Program-made: the position numbers and the translations under genes
The notes under the pieces: model-generated
Databases searched by the model: none
What the model saw: the letters and a program-made list of their open reading frames with translations, nothing else
What the model was told of the DNA's origin: nothing
Source of the DNA: Epichloe hybrida
Lineage: Eukaryota; Ascomycota; Sordariomycetes; Hypocreales; Clavicipitaceae
NCBI GenBank assembly: GCA_019022495.1
Contig: JAFEKR010000003.1
Span: 806,001 to 870,000 of the forward strand
Direction: 5' to 3'
Length of the DNA: 64,000 bases
In this document: positions 26,242 to 36,300 of the stretch, one piece after another
Numbering within the stretch: position 1 is the first letter of the stretch
Layout of the letters: each line of letters opens with the position of its first letter

Positions 26242-26789
26242 TTGTCAGGGCAAAACAACCACCCCAAAACAACGGAAAAGAGGGATCTGATGATAACGAT
26301 GATACCAATGAAAATGACGAAAATGACGAAATTGACGGTATTGACGAATTCAACGATATCAGTAATTGAACCTAGATATCGGGATCTAGGTCTGCGATAT
26401 TTGCGATCCATCGCGAGGATCTAAGCTGCGAAGTCTCTTGCCAATATCAGGTCATCTTATCAATCCAATATCAGCTAAAGCAATCTAATATCAGCCGAAG
26501 CTATCAAATATTAGCCGAAGCAAAAAGGGTGTAATCTCGATTGAACAATCCAAGCCAAAAGGCTGCGAAGGGAGAGTTGATTTTCTATAAAAAGGGAGGG
26601 AATCTAGGGCTTTTATCTAGCTAGGGGGTCAGGGGCTAGGCCGGATCCAATGTGGTTGAATTGATCCGACAATCCGATAGATCCGAGGTCAAAGGGGCTA
26701 GAGGTCTCGAGGGATCCGATAGATCCGAGGTCCAAGGGGCTAGAGGTCTTGTGAGAGAGGTCTCTAGGGGTCATATTCCTAGCCACACA
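26242..26789 (-). repeat. Right (5') LTR of the G4 composite (variant a)
   Basis: 548 bp, from TTGTCAGGGCAAAACAACC to AGCCACACA in + orientation. The same variant occurs reversed as a solo LTR at 44754-45290. It is rich in CpG and little RIPed. It contains runs of ATGACGAAAATGACG-like units (26310-26350) and three CAGCYRAAGC motifs (26465-26521). The two overlapping open frames here, 26148-26411 (-) and 26242-26424 (+), run through the LTR and are not genes. Confidence 0.75.
26465..26521. promoter_or_regulatory. Triple AATATYAGCYRAAGC motif in the G4 LTR
   Basis: Three copies at about 21-bp spacing, immediately followed by AAAAAGGGT. They are kept in the reversed solo LTR (about 45010-45075) and, diverged, in the left LTR. 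Phased copies in an LTR suggest protein-binding sites controlling transcription; this is inference. Confidence 0.4.
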
Positions 26790-26965
26790 GTACTTAGTAA
26801 TGTATTTTTTAAGGAAGTTAACTAATATTAAACTTTACTACTTAACCCTAGATACTAAGTTATTAGTAATTTAAGAGGCGTTTTAAGCCTAGAGATATTA
26901 CCTTATATATTTAACTTATTAGATTATAGTTATTATAAACTATTTAAATTATAAGTATTTAGCTA
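26790..26965 (+). pseudogene. G3 RNase H, continuation segment
   Basis: Starts with the second GTACT copy. The + frame gives FLRKLTNIKLYYLTLDTKLL, then AF-A-RYYL, then VIINYLNYKYLA, matching the gypsy RNase H end (YFSRKLT, EAF-AWRHYL, TDH-N--YLAT). It joins in frame to 14670. It ends where the retroposon-like element begins. Confidence 0.8.
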
Positions 26966-27740
26966 CCCCTCCTGAGTACGAGGTAAAACTGCTTAGCTTA
27001 CTACACCCTGACACCCCATTCCTTTAACTTCTTTTTATCTGCCTTGCAAAGCTTATTATTAGGCTTGCCCTTATTTTTTAATATCTTCTCCCTTATATTA
27101 TAGATACTATTAATTATCTTTAGGTTAGATTTATCTTCCCTTTCCTTTCCTTTGCCTTTCTTCTCTTCTATAATATTATTTAATATTTTAGATAGTGCGG
27201 TGTCTTTTTTATCACCTTTGGCCATACTATTATCTGATTAGTTGGTTGTTAATTGGTTGATTGGTAGCCTATGACCTACTTAGTGATGTAATGGATGCAG
27301 GAATTAGATTGGCTGCAATTGAGGATGAGTTGTGTTTTTTTTTTAGGGTTCAAGTTTACCTTAGAGCTTTGAAGGATAAGTTATAAGATAGAAGAGATGT
27401 AGAGAGATAAAACAAACACAGTCACAGAGGAAAAGGGAATTATGTTAATTTATGCTATAAGTAAAACTTAAATGGATTTGAGTTTAACTGCGGTTGCAAA
27501 TTATAACTATATCTTACGTAATTATAGCTATAAAGTTTGTTATAAACTTTATATTAACTTTTTAGCCCCTAAATTTGTGGCTTAAAGCTTATTCCTTAAT
27601 GTTTTACCTAATACTACAGTGATTATTAAATTTGGTTGTTACATGTGGCACTAGCTAGGTATTGCTAGTAATTTTTTTGGTTCCTTGAAAATTAGATGCA
27701 TTGGCCATAGCCAATGACCCCAAAAAAAATTAAAAATCAA
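26966..27740 (+). mobile_element. Retroposon-like element, left copy (0.78 kb)
   Basis: Runs from CCCCTCCTGAGTACGAGG to the A-rich end CCCCAAAAAAAATTAAAAAT. It is homologous along its full length to the reversed copy at 31164-31195 plus 45571-46332. The A-rich end and the 15-bp duplication of that other copy suggest target-primed retroposition. It separates G3 RNase H (26965) from G3 integrase (after 27741). No exact target duplication was found around this copy, although both flanks contain AATTATAA. Confidence 0.65.
27001..27225 (-). CDS. Small lysine-rich hypothetical ORF in the retroposon-like element
   Basis: 74 codons, starting MAKGDKKDTALSKIL and ending KKLKEWGVRV. It is very rich in Lys/Glu, with no domain that I recognise. 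ATG is preceded by an upstream region conserved between the two element copies. In the right copy the corresponding start is ATAGCTAAG (ATG to ATA) and the frame is disrupted, partly by a 17-bp tandem repeat. It is antisense to the A-rich tail. It may be a fragment of a larger transposon protein or a chance frame; expression is not supported. Confidence 0.3.
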   Translation of the reverse strand: MAKGDKKDTALSKILNNIIEEKKGKGKEREDKSNLKIINSIYNIREKILKNKGKPNNKLCKADKKKLKEWGVRV

Positions 27741-29711
27741 TTATAATAAATATTATTAAGGATTATAAGTAGTAATTAAGTAGCTAGTTTATAAATATAG
27801 AGGTGTATTTAGTAAAGTTTAGATAGTAATAGTAATATATAAAAAAAAATCTAGATAATTTCTTAAACTTTAGATAACTTAACTTATAGCTACTTTACAC
27901 TAATTACCTTATTAATATATTACTTACCTATTCCTTAGTAGTCTTAGCTATAATAATAAGGGCAAAGGATTTATTCTTATTATTAAAGAAATCCCCCTCC
28001 TTATATATATATATATAAAGCTTACTAGGGAGGTCTAGTAGCCTAATATAAGTAAGAAGTATAAATATATTAGTAATACACTACTAGTAAGTTAGTAAAG
28101 CTATAAGCTAGAGTATAAAAATATATATAAATAGAAGGTTTTATATAATAAAATATAAGCTATTAGAAATATTAATTTAGACTTCTAGATTAATAGTATT
28201 ATTAAGTAATAATATAGTAACTTATTTATTAGTATTAGCCTTATATATAACTTTTACTATAAGTTACGCTTACCTTACCTAACTATACTTATTAGTATTT
28301 TTAGTAGTTAGGAGTATATTATAAAGTTTATATTTTATATATATTAAATACTAGTAGTATATTAGTAATAACTAAGTTATAGAGATAAGAGATATATATA
28401 TTATTAAGAAAGTATAAATTATCTTTAGGATTACTATAAGTATTAATATACTTAAAGAGTATATAGTATAACTAGGTAAACTAAGTAAGATACTAGTAGT
28501 ATATTAGTAAGTATATTAGTAATAAGAAAAGAAAAATAAACCCTAGTATAGTCCTTATTATTATATATATAATAAGTGTATTTTATTAAGTTATTTATAT
28601 AAGTTAGGAGTAATATATAGTAAGATAGTAGTAAAGTTATACTTAGAGAATTAGTATATTAGGTTAGGATAGATTTACCCTTAATAATATATTATAGCTT
28701 TATACTATTATTATCTTTAAGTATAATAGCTTATATTATAACTTACTATATATAGTAAATATAAGGAATCTTTATTTTACTAGTACTACTAGCTATAAGT
28801 TAGTAAGGTAAGCAATAGGAGGTAAAGATATTATACTTATATTAAGATTTTTAAAGCTATATACTTTTTACTAAAAGACTTTAAAGAAAATATTAAGGAA
28901 TTCTTCTTACTAAAAGGAGGTAGTAATAATAAAGTAATAGCTTATATTAAAGATATTATTAACTACTAGTAAGTTAGTAATAATATACTATAAGAAACTT
29001 ATAAGTAAAAGATAAGTAACTAACCTATTAGTATTTAAGAGAATTTAAATATTTTAAATAAGGGTAAATATAAATAATAAAGTAATACTATAGGATATTA
29101 GTAATTACTATAAGAGAAGCTATAAAGCTACTAGCTTATAAGTAAGGGTAACTTATAATACTAAGGGAGAATATAAAGGGAAGAAAAGTATATAAAAGTA
29201 AGGGAAAGTAAGCCTTTTTTATATTAGTTGTAGACCTCTAAGTAATCTATACACTATATATAGCTAATCTAGGAATTATAATATTTATAGTTATAGCTAC
29301 TACTAGTAAATACACACGCTAGTTACGAACTCCTAGTAAGATTAATATAACATCCCTAATATTAAATAAGAAGTTATTTATTTTAAATAGCACGTATTAT
29401 CCTATCTATTTAACCTAATTATAAAATTTAATATAAGTAATTTATTTACTTAGTGCTAATAACTTACTAAATAGAGGTATATATATTAGAGGTAATAAAG
29501 TAGTAAGTATATAGCTATTTATAATCTAGAGGTTATAAGAAAGATTACCTAGGACCCTATAATATTTATCTTATTATTTAAAGTAAATATAATACTATAT
29601 ACTAATAGTATAGCTAGTAATATAAGCATTACTATAGGTTATACATAGTATATACACACTAGCTAAGTAGCTCTTTTTAATTAAGGATAATTATATATTA
29701 GGGGGGTAGTA
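27741..29711 (+). pseudogene. G3 integrase and 3' region
   Basis: The + frame near 28390-28450 reads YIYY-ESINYL-DYYKYQYT-R, which fits the gypsy integrase block YYWPG...RDCHKCQRTK once TAT/TAC are read as former TGT/CAT codons (the zinc-binding HHCC half). The rest is too RIPed to align by eye. The segment ends in a polypurine tract (GGGGGGTAGTA, 29701-29711) directly before the LTR, as required for plus-strand priming. Same strand and family as 12018-14670. Confidence 0.6.
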
Positions 29712-29978
29712 TATTAGGAGTATAAAGGCTAAGGGGCTATAGATAGGATAGTTATATAATAAAGCCCTTAGATAAGCCTTAGGTTTTATAAATAACTAAG
29801 TAACTATTAGATAGCTATATATATATAGTAAGGTATTTAAATAAGAACTACCTATAAGAGATATAGGAGGTTAGAGTTTAAGACCTTTATGTACCTACCC
29901 CTAAGTAGTAGCTCTCTAGCTATGACTAAGAACCTTAGCCTTCACTCCGTTTATATCTCCCTAAACACAGTCGTAACA
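29712..29978 (+). repeat. G3 3' LTR (267 bp)
   Basis: Starts TATTAGGAG (from TGTTAGGAG) and ends GTCGTAACA. Same family and same length as the 5' LTR of G3' at 59395-59661. The inner end is RIPed while the outer end (CTCCGTTTATATC...CGTAACA) is spared. Confidence 0.75.
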
Positions 29979-30170
29979 CTATAGGTATAATTCCTATCCT
30001 AGAGAAGGAATAAGCTAGTAGCTTAATTTTAGCTTAGAGTAAGGGTAATGGTAAGCTAGTAGGACTTATAATACCTAGAGTTTATAGTTAAAATTAATCT
30101 GATAATAGTTCTAGACCTAAATGTTCTCCGTTATGATTGTGAATAATGAAATTAGTCCCTCCGCCGGCCC
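29979..30170. other. Unassigned spacer between G3 and hAT-D arrays
   Basis: About 190 bp, moderately AT-rich, with a small GC island (CCTCCGCCGGCCC near 30158-30170). It could be the left part of hAT-D, but the CAGAGC terminus is not visible. No coding signal. Confidence 0.4.
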
Positions 30171-30690
30171 TAAAATAAGTTATAGTAATTATAATAAAGC
30201 TTATTAAAGTTAATATAGTTATTAAAGTAGTTATAGCATATAAAATAAAAGTGGGTTCTATTATTTTATCTTAAAATAAGTTTAACTAGATATAGTAAAG
30301 CTTATTAAAGTTATTATAGTTATTAAAGTAGTTATAGTATATAGAATAAAAGTGGGTCTTAGTATTCTATTTTAAAATAAGTTATAGTAGTTATTATAAA
30401 GCTTATTAAAGTTAATATAGTTATTAAAGTAGTTATAGCATATAAAATAAAAGTGGGTTCTATTATTTTATCTTAAAATAAGTTTAACTAGCTATAGTAA
30501 AGCTTATTAAAGTTATTATAGTTATTAAAGTAGTTATAACATATAAAATAAAAGTGGGTCTTATTATTATATCTTAAAATAGGTTTAACTAGCTATAATA
30601 AAGCTTATTAAAGTTATTATAGTTATTAAAGTAGTTATAGTATATAAAATAAAAGTGGGTCCTAGTATTATAACTAAAAATAAGTTTTAA
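30171..30690. repeat. 101-bp tandem repeat, five units
   Basis: AAAAGTGGGTC/TTC cores have GTGGG at 30251, 30352, 30453, 30554 and 30655, exactly 101 bp apart. Each unit also holds AAGCTTATTAAAGTTA-TATAGTTATTAAAGTAGTTATAG. Differences between units look mostly like transitions. Confidence 0.9.
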
Positions 30691-31163
30691 TTTTTTTAAT
30701 AACTTAATTTAGTTATATAGCCTAATTTAATTAATACTATTAGTTATATATAAATACTTTATAAATATTACTATCTTTTATACTTTCTTTATATATTATA
30801 GTAAGGAGATATATAAAGTTAGTATATATAACTTCTTAAAGCTTTGGAATTATAAATCTAAAAGTAATGTTTAATTAGTTTAAATAGTAAATAAATTATT
30901 TAAGCTTTTTTTAAGTTTTTATCCTATTAATTATAATATATAAGTACTAAGTATATACTTTATTAACTTCTAGTTATTTCTTCTAAGTTACTTATTAATT
31001 TTATTATATTAGTTTAGGGTATTATTATAATTAGAAATAATAATAATAATAATAATAGAAAATAATTCTTAGTAATAGTAAATAAAATAATAAAAAGGGT
31101 TTTCTTAAAGTTATATTAGTAAAGAAAAGTATTAAGAATAATAGTCTTATAAAAAACTTATTA
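30171..31163. mobile_element. hAT-D, left segment
   Basis: Assigned to hAT-D because the right retroposon copy is flanked by ATAAAAAACTTATTA on both sides (31149-31163 and 46333-46347), making this sequence contiguous with 46348-46681 before insertion. It contains five exact-period repeats with the AAAAGTGGGTC core found inside hAT-A and hAT-B. The left terminus was not found. Confidence 0.6.
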
Positions 31164-31195
31164 ATTTTTAATTTTTTTTTGGGGTCATTGGCTGT
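31164..31195 (-). mobile_element. Retroposon-like element, right copy, A-rich end segment
   Basis: Reverse complement of the tail CCCCAAAAAAAAATTAAAAAT plus the start of GGGGTCATTGGCTGT. It is separated from the rest of the copy (45576-46332) by G2, which duplicated GCTGT (31191-31195 and 45571-45575). Confidence 0.75.
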
Positions 31196-31397
31196 TGTAA
31201 GAACAAAGGGATAGCTAGGCAAGAGGTATGGGGGCGTTCGTATATTGACTGAAGCTTGCTAGGTCTAAGTGTATTATACGTGCGAGTCGCTAACTTATAG
31301 GTAGTGACTTGCTAGTGTTACGTAAACCTAGCCCTAGGGCATGGTATGCTTACCTAGTAATACGCTAGTGTACTAGTGTTATAAGTAAGGCCTTATA
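31196..31397 (-). repeat. G2 3' LTR (202 bp)
   Basis: TGTAAGAACAAAGGGATAG to AAGGCCTTATA in + orientation. The outer (left) part keeps GC, as in GGTATGGGGGCGTTCG. The inner part is RIPed relative to the right LTR. Confidence 0.9.
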
Positions 31398-33105
31398 ATT
31401 ACCCCCTTACTTTTAGCTAGGCTCCTAAATAGCTTTTAGTAAGTACTATATAGCTATTTACTAAGTAGTAGCTATACTAAAATAATAATAAATAATATTA
31501 GTATTTAAGTATAAATTCACCTATAACTCCTTATTATATTACTAACTTTTCCCTTTCTTATCTATAGTAAACTTTTCCTTAGATACTATTATATTATTAG
31601 TTACTATAACTTTACCTTTACTACTTACCTTATTATTAGAATAGAATTAGATAGGGAAAGTATTAAAAGTATTATTATTATAGCTATTCCTAATATCTAT
31701 TTAAGAGAATATTCTTATATATATTATTTACGTATAGGTTACATAAACTTTAAGACGAATCCTTTAGCTAAGCCTAATATCCCTTAGATTAACTATTAAT
31801 TCCTTAGCGTGCTAACTACTATTATTAAAGGGAAATATTTAAAGCATTATATCTAGTGTGTTAAATATAGTAATACTTATAAGATAGTAAGTATATTATA
31901 TTCTTTACTCTTTTAGTCCCTAATTACCTATATTTCTCTAGGTAATACTAACTATATAAGGGGATTTTCTAGATTTTCTTGCTACCCTTAATTAAGTGAA
32001 AACTTTAATAGATGCCCTAAGTAATTAAAACCCTAATAACCCTAATAATTATATATTTTCTAAGCTAACTTACTACTATTTTAGCACCTATTATCTAAAC
32101 CTTATTTTAGGGTTTAATTACGCTAATATAGCTTATTATATTTCCTTTAGTTTAACTAGGGCTACTAAGGTTTATTAGGTATATTTTATTACGTGTTCTC
32201 TAGACCTTTACTTACTCCCTAGGTAGGCCGCTTTAGCTATATATAATTAGTATATTATTTTATACTAGTAACTTTTAGTTACTATATATCCTACCCCTAC
32301 CCTAGGGATTATAAGTTATTACTTCTCCTTTACTACCTATTTACTAACTTTTATAGCTAAACTATGCTATATATTATAATTCCTAGAAGAGAAAAATAAC
32401 TTTATAGCTATAATATTATAATCTAGGATTTATGCCCTAGGGGGTAGTAAAGTACTAGTTTTTCTAGGTAATAAAGGTAGTAGTTTAGGAGAATAAAAGT
32501 AAGGGTACTAAGTACCTCCTTTATAATAGCATTATTTTAATATATAAGGGGGTAACTATAGAAGGGTTTCCTATAAGACTTCTCTCCTTATAGGTATCTT
32601 TTCTTTTATAATTTAGTAAATAGTTTAATAAGGGTTTTAATTAGAGTATAATAGTAGCTAATAAGGCTAGGCCTTTTTTATAATTACCTTATCCCTTATT
32701 ACTTATAACTTACTTATATCTTACTACGCTTTCTACTTATTTTACTTTAATAAAAAGCTTAAATTATATATTAAGCGCCTTCTATATCTTCTAATACTAC
32801 CTATTAATTATATTTACTTAGCTAGCCCTTCTATTTTACTAGGTATTTATTACCTTTATATATCTTCCTATAATCCCTAACTTCTTTAACTTTAAACTTA
32901 TTATTATTATCTTTAAGGTCTAGTATTAGCATATCCTTATCTAGGGTATCTTCCTAGTGATTCTATAGCTCTAATAGGCTAATATAAAATATATTATATA
33001 GTTAGCTATACTTATTAGGTAACGCTAGTTAGTACGCTTATTTGCCTATAGTATTAAGTATTTAAAATAGCCTAATAAATCTTAGGTTTAGCTTCTATTT
33101 TATAT
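31398..33105 (-). pseudogene. G2 integrase C-terminus with chromodomain
   Basis: The minus strand continues the integrase tail broken by G1: the VKNIRL block ends at 40342, then KLNLRFI, AY-LALPNKYS-LYNIFYISLLE, then the chromodomain at about 32760-32910 (VKEVRDYRKIYKGNKYLVK-KG-LSKYN). In chromoviruses this domain reads methylated histone tails such as H3K9me and steers integration into heterochromatin. The remainder (31398-32700) is the 3' end of the element, without a recognised domain. Confidence 0.8.
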
Positions 33106-33110
33106 CCTTA

Positions 33111-33329
33111 TGTTATGGACTGGCCCCTAGGCGGCTGCAATAGGGCGTCGATATAGTATTGAGAGACTTAGGGAAGAGAAGGGAAAGAAGAAGAGGCTAT
33201 CCCTAGTAATGCCCCTTATACCCCCTTAGCTCCTTATGTAAGCCCCCCTTTCCTTACCTTACCTAATCCTACTTGCCCCTACCCTTCCTACTATATGGAA
33301 AATGCTTAGGCAAAGCCTAAGCCCTTATA
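33111..33329 (-). repeat. G1 3' LTR (219 bp)
   Basis: TGTTATGGACTGGCCCC to AAGCCCTTATA. The outer part is spared by RIP, while the inner part shows TATATGG and CCTTATA where the other LTR has TGTACGG and CCTTACA. Confidence 0.92.
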
Positions 33330-36300
33330 TATACCCTTACTTAGTCTTATTAAGCCTGCCCCTTTATTATAGCGTGCCCTGTTATGCCATTAGTAGATAA
33401 GGCAAATCACTCTTACCTTTACTACTAACTTTCTATGAATTATCTAGCAGGCATTTAATCACATTCAATCCTATTCCTTACTTATTACTATTAGGTGCGT
33501 GACACCCGCGTCCCACTAGCTTATCGTGCTATTGTTATACATATGATGCGTTTACCTTGCTAACCTGTTGTTGTTATAATATCCAGCCCCTACCCCTACT
33601 AGTTTATAATTTATCTAATAAGGGTATGTAATATGTTTACCCCACTAACCTATTATTTTATTATAGTCTCTAACCCTGCCCCTACTAGTTTATTAATTAC
33701 CTAATACAAGTACTAAACCACATATAAATATCCTACTTAGTTTCTTATTATATCTTACCTTCCCTTATATAACACTATCTATCCATTATTATAGTTCTAT
33801 TATACCTTCCCCTTCTTCTATTAGTCCCTACTTCTTAGATAATTACTCCCTTATTAGACATACCTTATAATCCGTCTAACCCTTCTCTATCTCTAGCTAC
33901 TCCTATAACACCCTTGTCCTGTTCTATTAGTAAGTTCCTTATAGAAAGCAACTCTAATAATAAATAATATACCGCCCCCTAATCTATCTAGCGCCCTTAC
34001 AGGCTATGTGTAAAACAGGCCCTTACTACTAGCGTACTAGAATGCTACTTACCTAAGTCTAGGGAATCCTATCCTCTGTGTTAGAGGTAATATCTTACCT
34101 ATGTTTAGCACACTAGGCTCTTATCTGCTAACCCACGTCTCCGTTACATATTAAAGGATATTAAGGTAGAGATTACTATAGGTATATATATTATTAAACC
34201 TAGAGTCCTAAAGACTAAGGAAATAAAAAAGAAAATACCTATCCTATCTTAAAGGTATTACTACCTTATTAATTAGTAAAACTCCCTCCTTACCTAGGCT
34301 TAGTTTAACCTAGCTCCTATTTAGTTAGCCCTTAGGGCGTCCCTAGCTATAAATACTACCGTAATAAATATAACTAGTCTTAACATCGCCCCTTTCATTA
34401 GCACTAGCCCTTTAGGCAGTTATAGTATAGCTTAATCTATATAATAAGTCATAGGCATTCTATTCTAATAGAACTAATAAGTTATAGGCAGGCTAAGCGT
34501 AATATATATAAAGATATGTAATTAGTCTGCTGCGCTCCTCTAAGCTTTATTGCCTTATTACTAAGATAAGATCTATTAACATTCTTAGATCGCCAGGTTA
34601 AGTAACGAATCTCCTTCGCGTTACTACTAGTATTATTTGCGCTATCCTTCTATATTAGGTTTAACTCGTGATTATATTCTTAGGTTATTAGGAGCTAGCT
34701 ATTCTCTAGCTAGAAATAATATACCTTCTCCTCCTAGCTATCCTTCTCCTATACACTATCCTCCTACTAGGTCTCCTATTACGCCCCCTCCTGCTTATAC
34801 TTCCTACACTAACCTTGCCTACACTATCCTAGTTCTAGGTTATGCCTAATATAAACTAGATAGATAACTTATTATACTATGCCTATTACCTAGTAAAGAA
34901 GGTGCCATAGCTACGGTAGTAGTAGTATAACTTTAGCTAGAGGTAGCGCCCTCCTATTTATCTTCTCCTAGTAATTAGGGTAATAACTTACTAGATAAGT
35001 ATTCTTATTAAGTAGTAGTAAAACATAGCAAGTAAGCATCTAGGGCGCTTATAGGAGTCTTTATAGCTATATAAGTTTTCTAAAATTAATTTAGTTTATT
35101 ATTAGTTTATATATTACCTTATTCTACCTTAAATTTATTAAGTGCTTATGTCTTCTCTATGCTTTCTAGTAGCTCCTATGTTAGTTAGGAGTATCCCACT
35201 TACTTAACTAAGATATTCTATTATCCTCCTTACCCCTATACATTCTAAGCCGCTAGAATCTGCTTAACCTAATATTTCTTTACAAGCTTATTATTACCCT
35301 CCGCTAGGACCTATTTAGGACCTAGGCATAAGTCCTATAGCTATTAGCTTAGGAGCAGGTCTTCTGCTACGCGTTTAATAAGGTCTATATAAAAAACTAG
35401 ATAAATACCCCTTAGTACATTAAGTTAGACTGTAAGAGGGGATGGCACTTCTATAACTATGTATTTTATAGCTACCTAGTTAAGTTTCCTTAAGGGGCAG
35501 TTTATCTTTATATTCCTAAGTAATAGCTATACCTTATCCCTAACCTAAAAACGTTCTACTAGGCGTCTTAATACTAATATTATATCTTATTACCGTTACT
35601 ATATGTAAGCTATTATGGCCTAAGCTAAATAAGTACTCTCTTAGAGATAGCTAAGGAAATAAATAGCTCTCCCCTTTAGTGTGGTTGTAAACATAGGCAT
35701 GTCTAGTTAGGTTTAAATTAGTTTAAGATTATATCTATAGAGCAATCTATTTAGGCTTACTCTAGTGGCTAATAAGGTCTTGTTATTAATTACTAGTTAA
35801 CAAGTAGCAAGGTGTTCTAGCTAGTCATACTACAAGAAGGAAATAGTGACGCGTAAAATTGCCTGTACCTCCTAGTTCGCCTATTCTATACTACTATTAG
35901 TCTAAGGATAGTGCGATGTAGAGAGTAATTAATCTATCCCTACTAGGGAATATAACGTTATCTAAAATTATCCTAACTAGTCTAAGCCTCAGTCTATAAT
36001 AATAAACTAAGGGAATCCTCTAAACCTCCACTAAACTATCTTAAAGCGTTCCACGTAATCCTTAGCTTTTATAAAGGTTATAGCCTTAAGCTACACAAAC
36101 TTTAATAGCCTATCTATAATAACTATAAGGTATTAAGGTTGCTTAGGTAATAAAGCTAGCAAGTTTATTATAAAGTTAATAGAGATTTATAACCAAAACC
36201 AATCAGGGATTAGTAAAGGCTTTAGTAAGCCCTAGCGTTACTAACAGCTCTTATAGCTACTAACATAGTGGTAGTTACGAATAAATCTTACTACGTCCTA

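Larger units (their letters stand above)
14671..26789 (-). mobile_element. G4: Ty3/gypsy composite inserted in G3 RNase H, ends with two LTR variants
   Basis: A 12.1-kb insert flanked by the 5-bp duplication GTACT (14666-14670, 26790-26794). Removing it restores the G3 frame (a GNQY block joined to LVMYFLRKLT, expected as G-WHPVAYFSRKLT). Coding content is minus-strand gypsy. The two end LTRs (544 and 548 bp) start and end alike (TGTGT...TGACAA on minus) and share a triple motif, but are otherwise clearly different, so this is not a simple single-copy insertion. The left ~4 kb of internal DNA is unassigned. Confidence 0.7.

Noticed and set aside
26148..26424. Overlapping ORFs on both strands
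   Set aside because: Both run through the G4 LTR; they are open only because the LTR is GC-richer and little RIPed.
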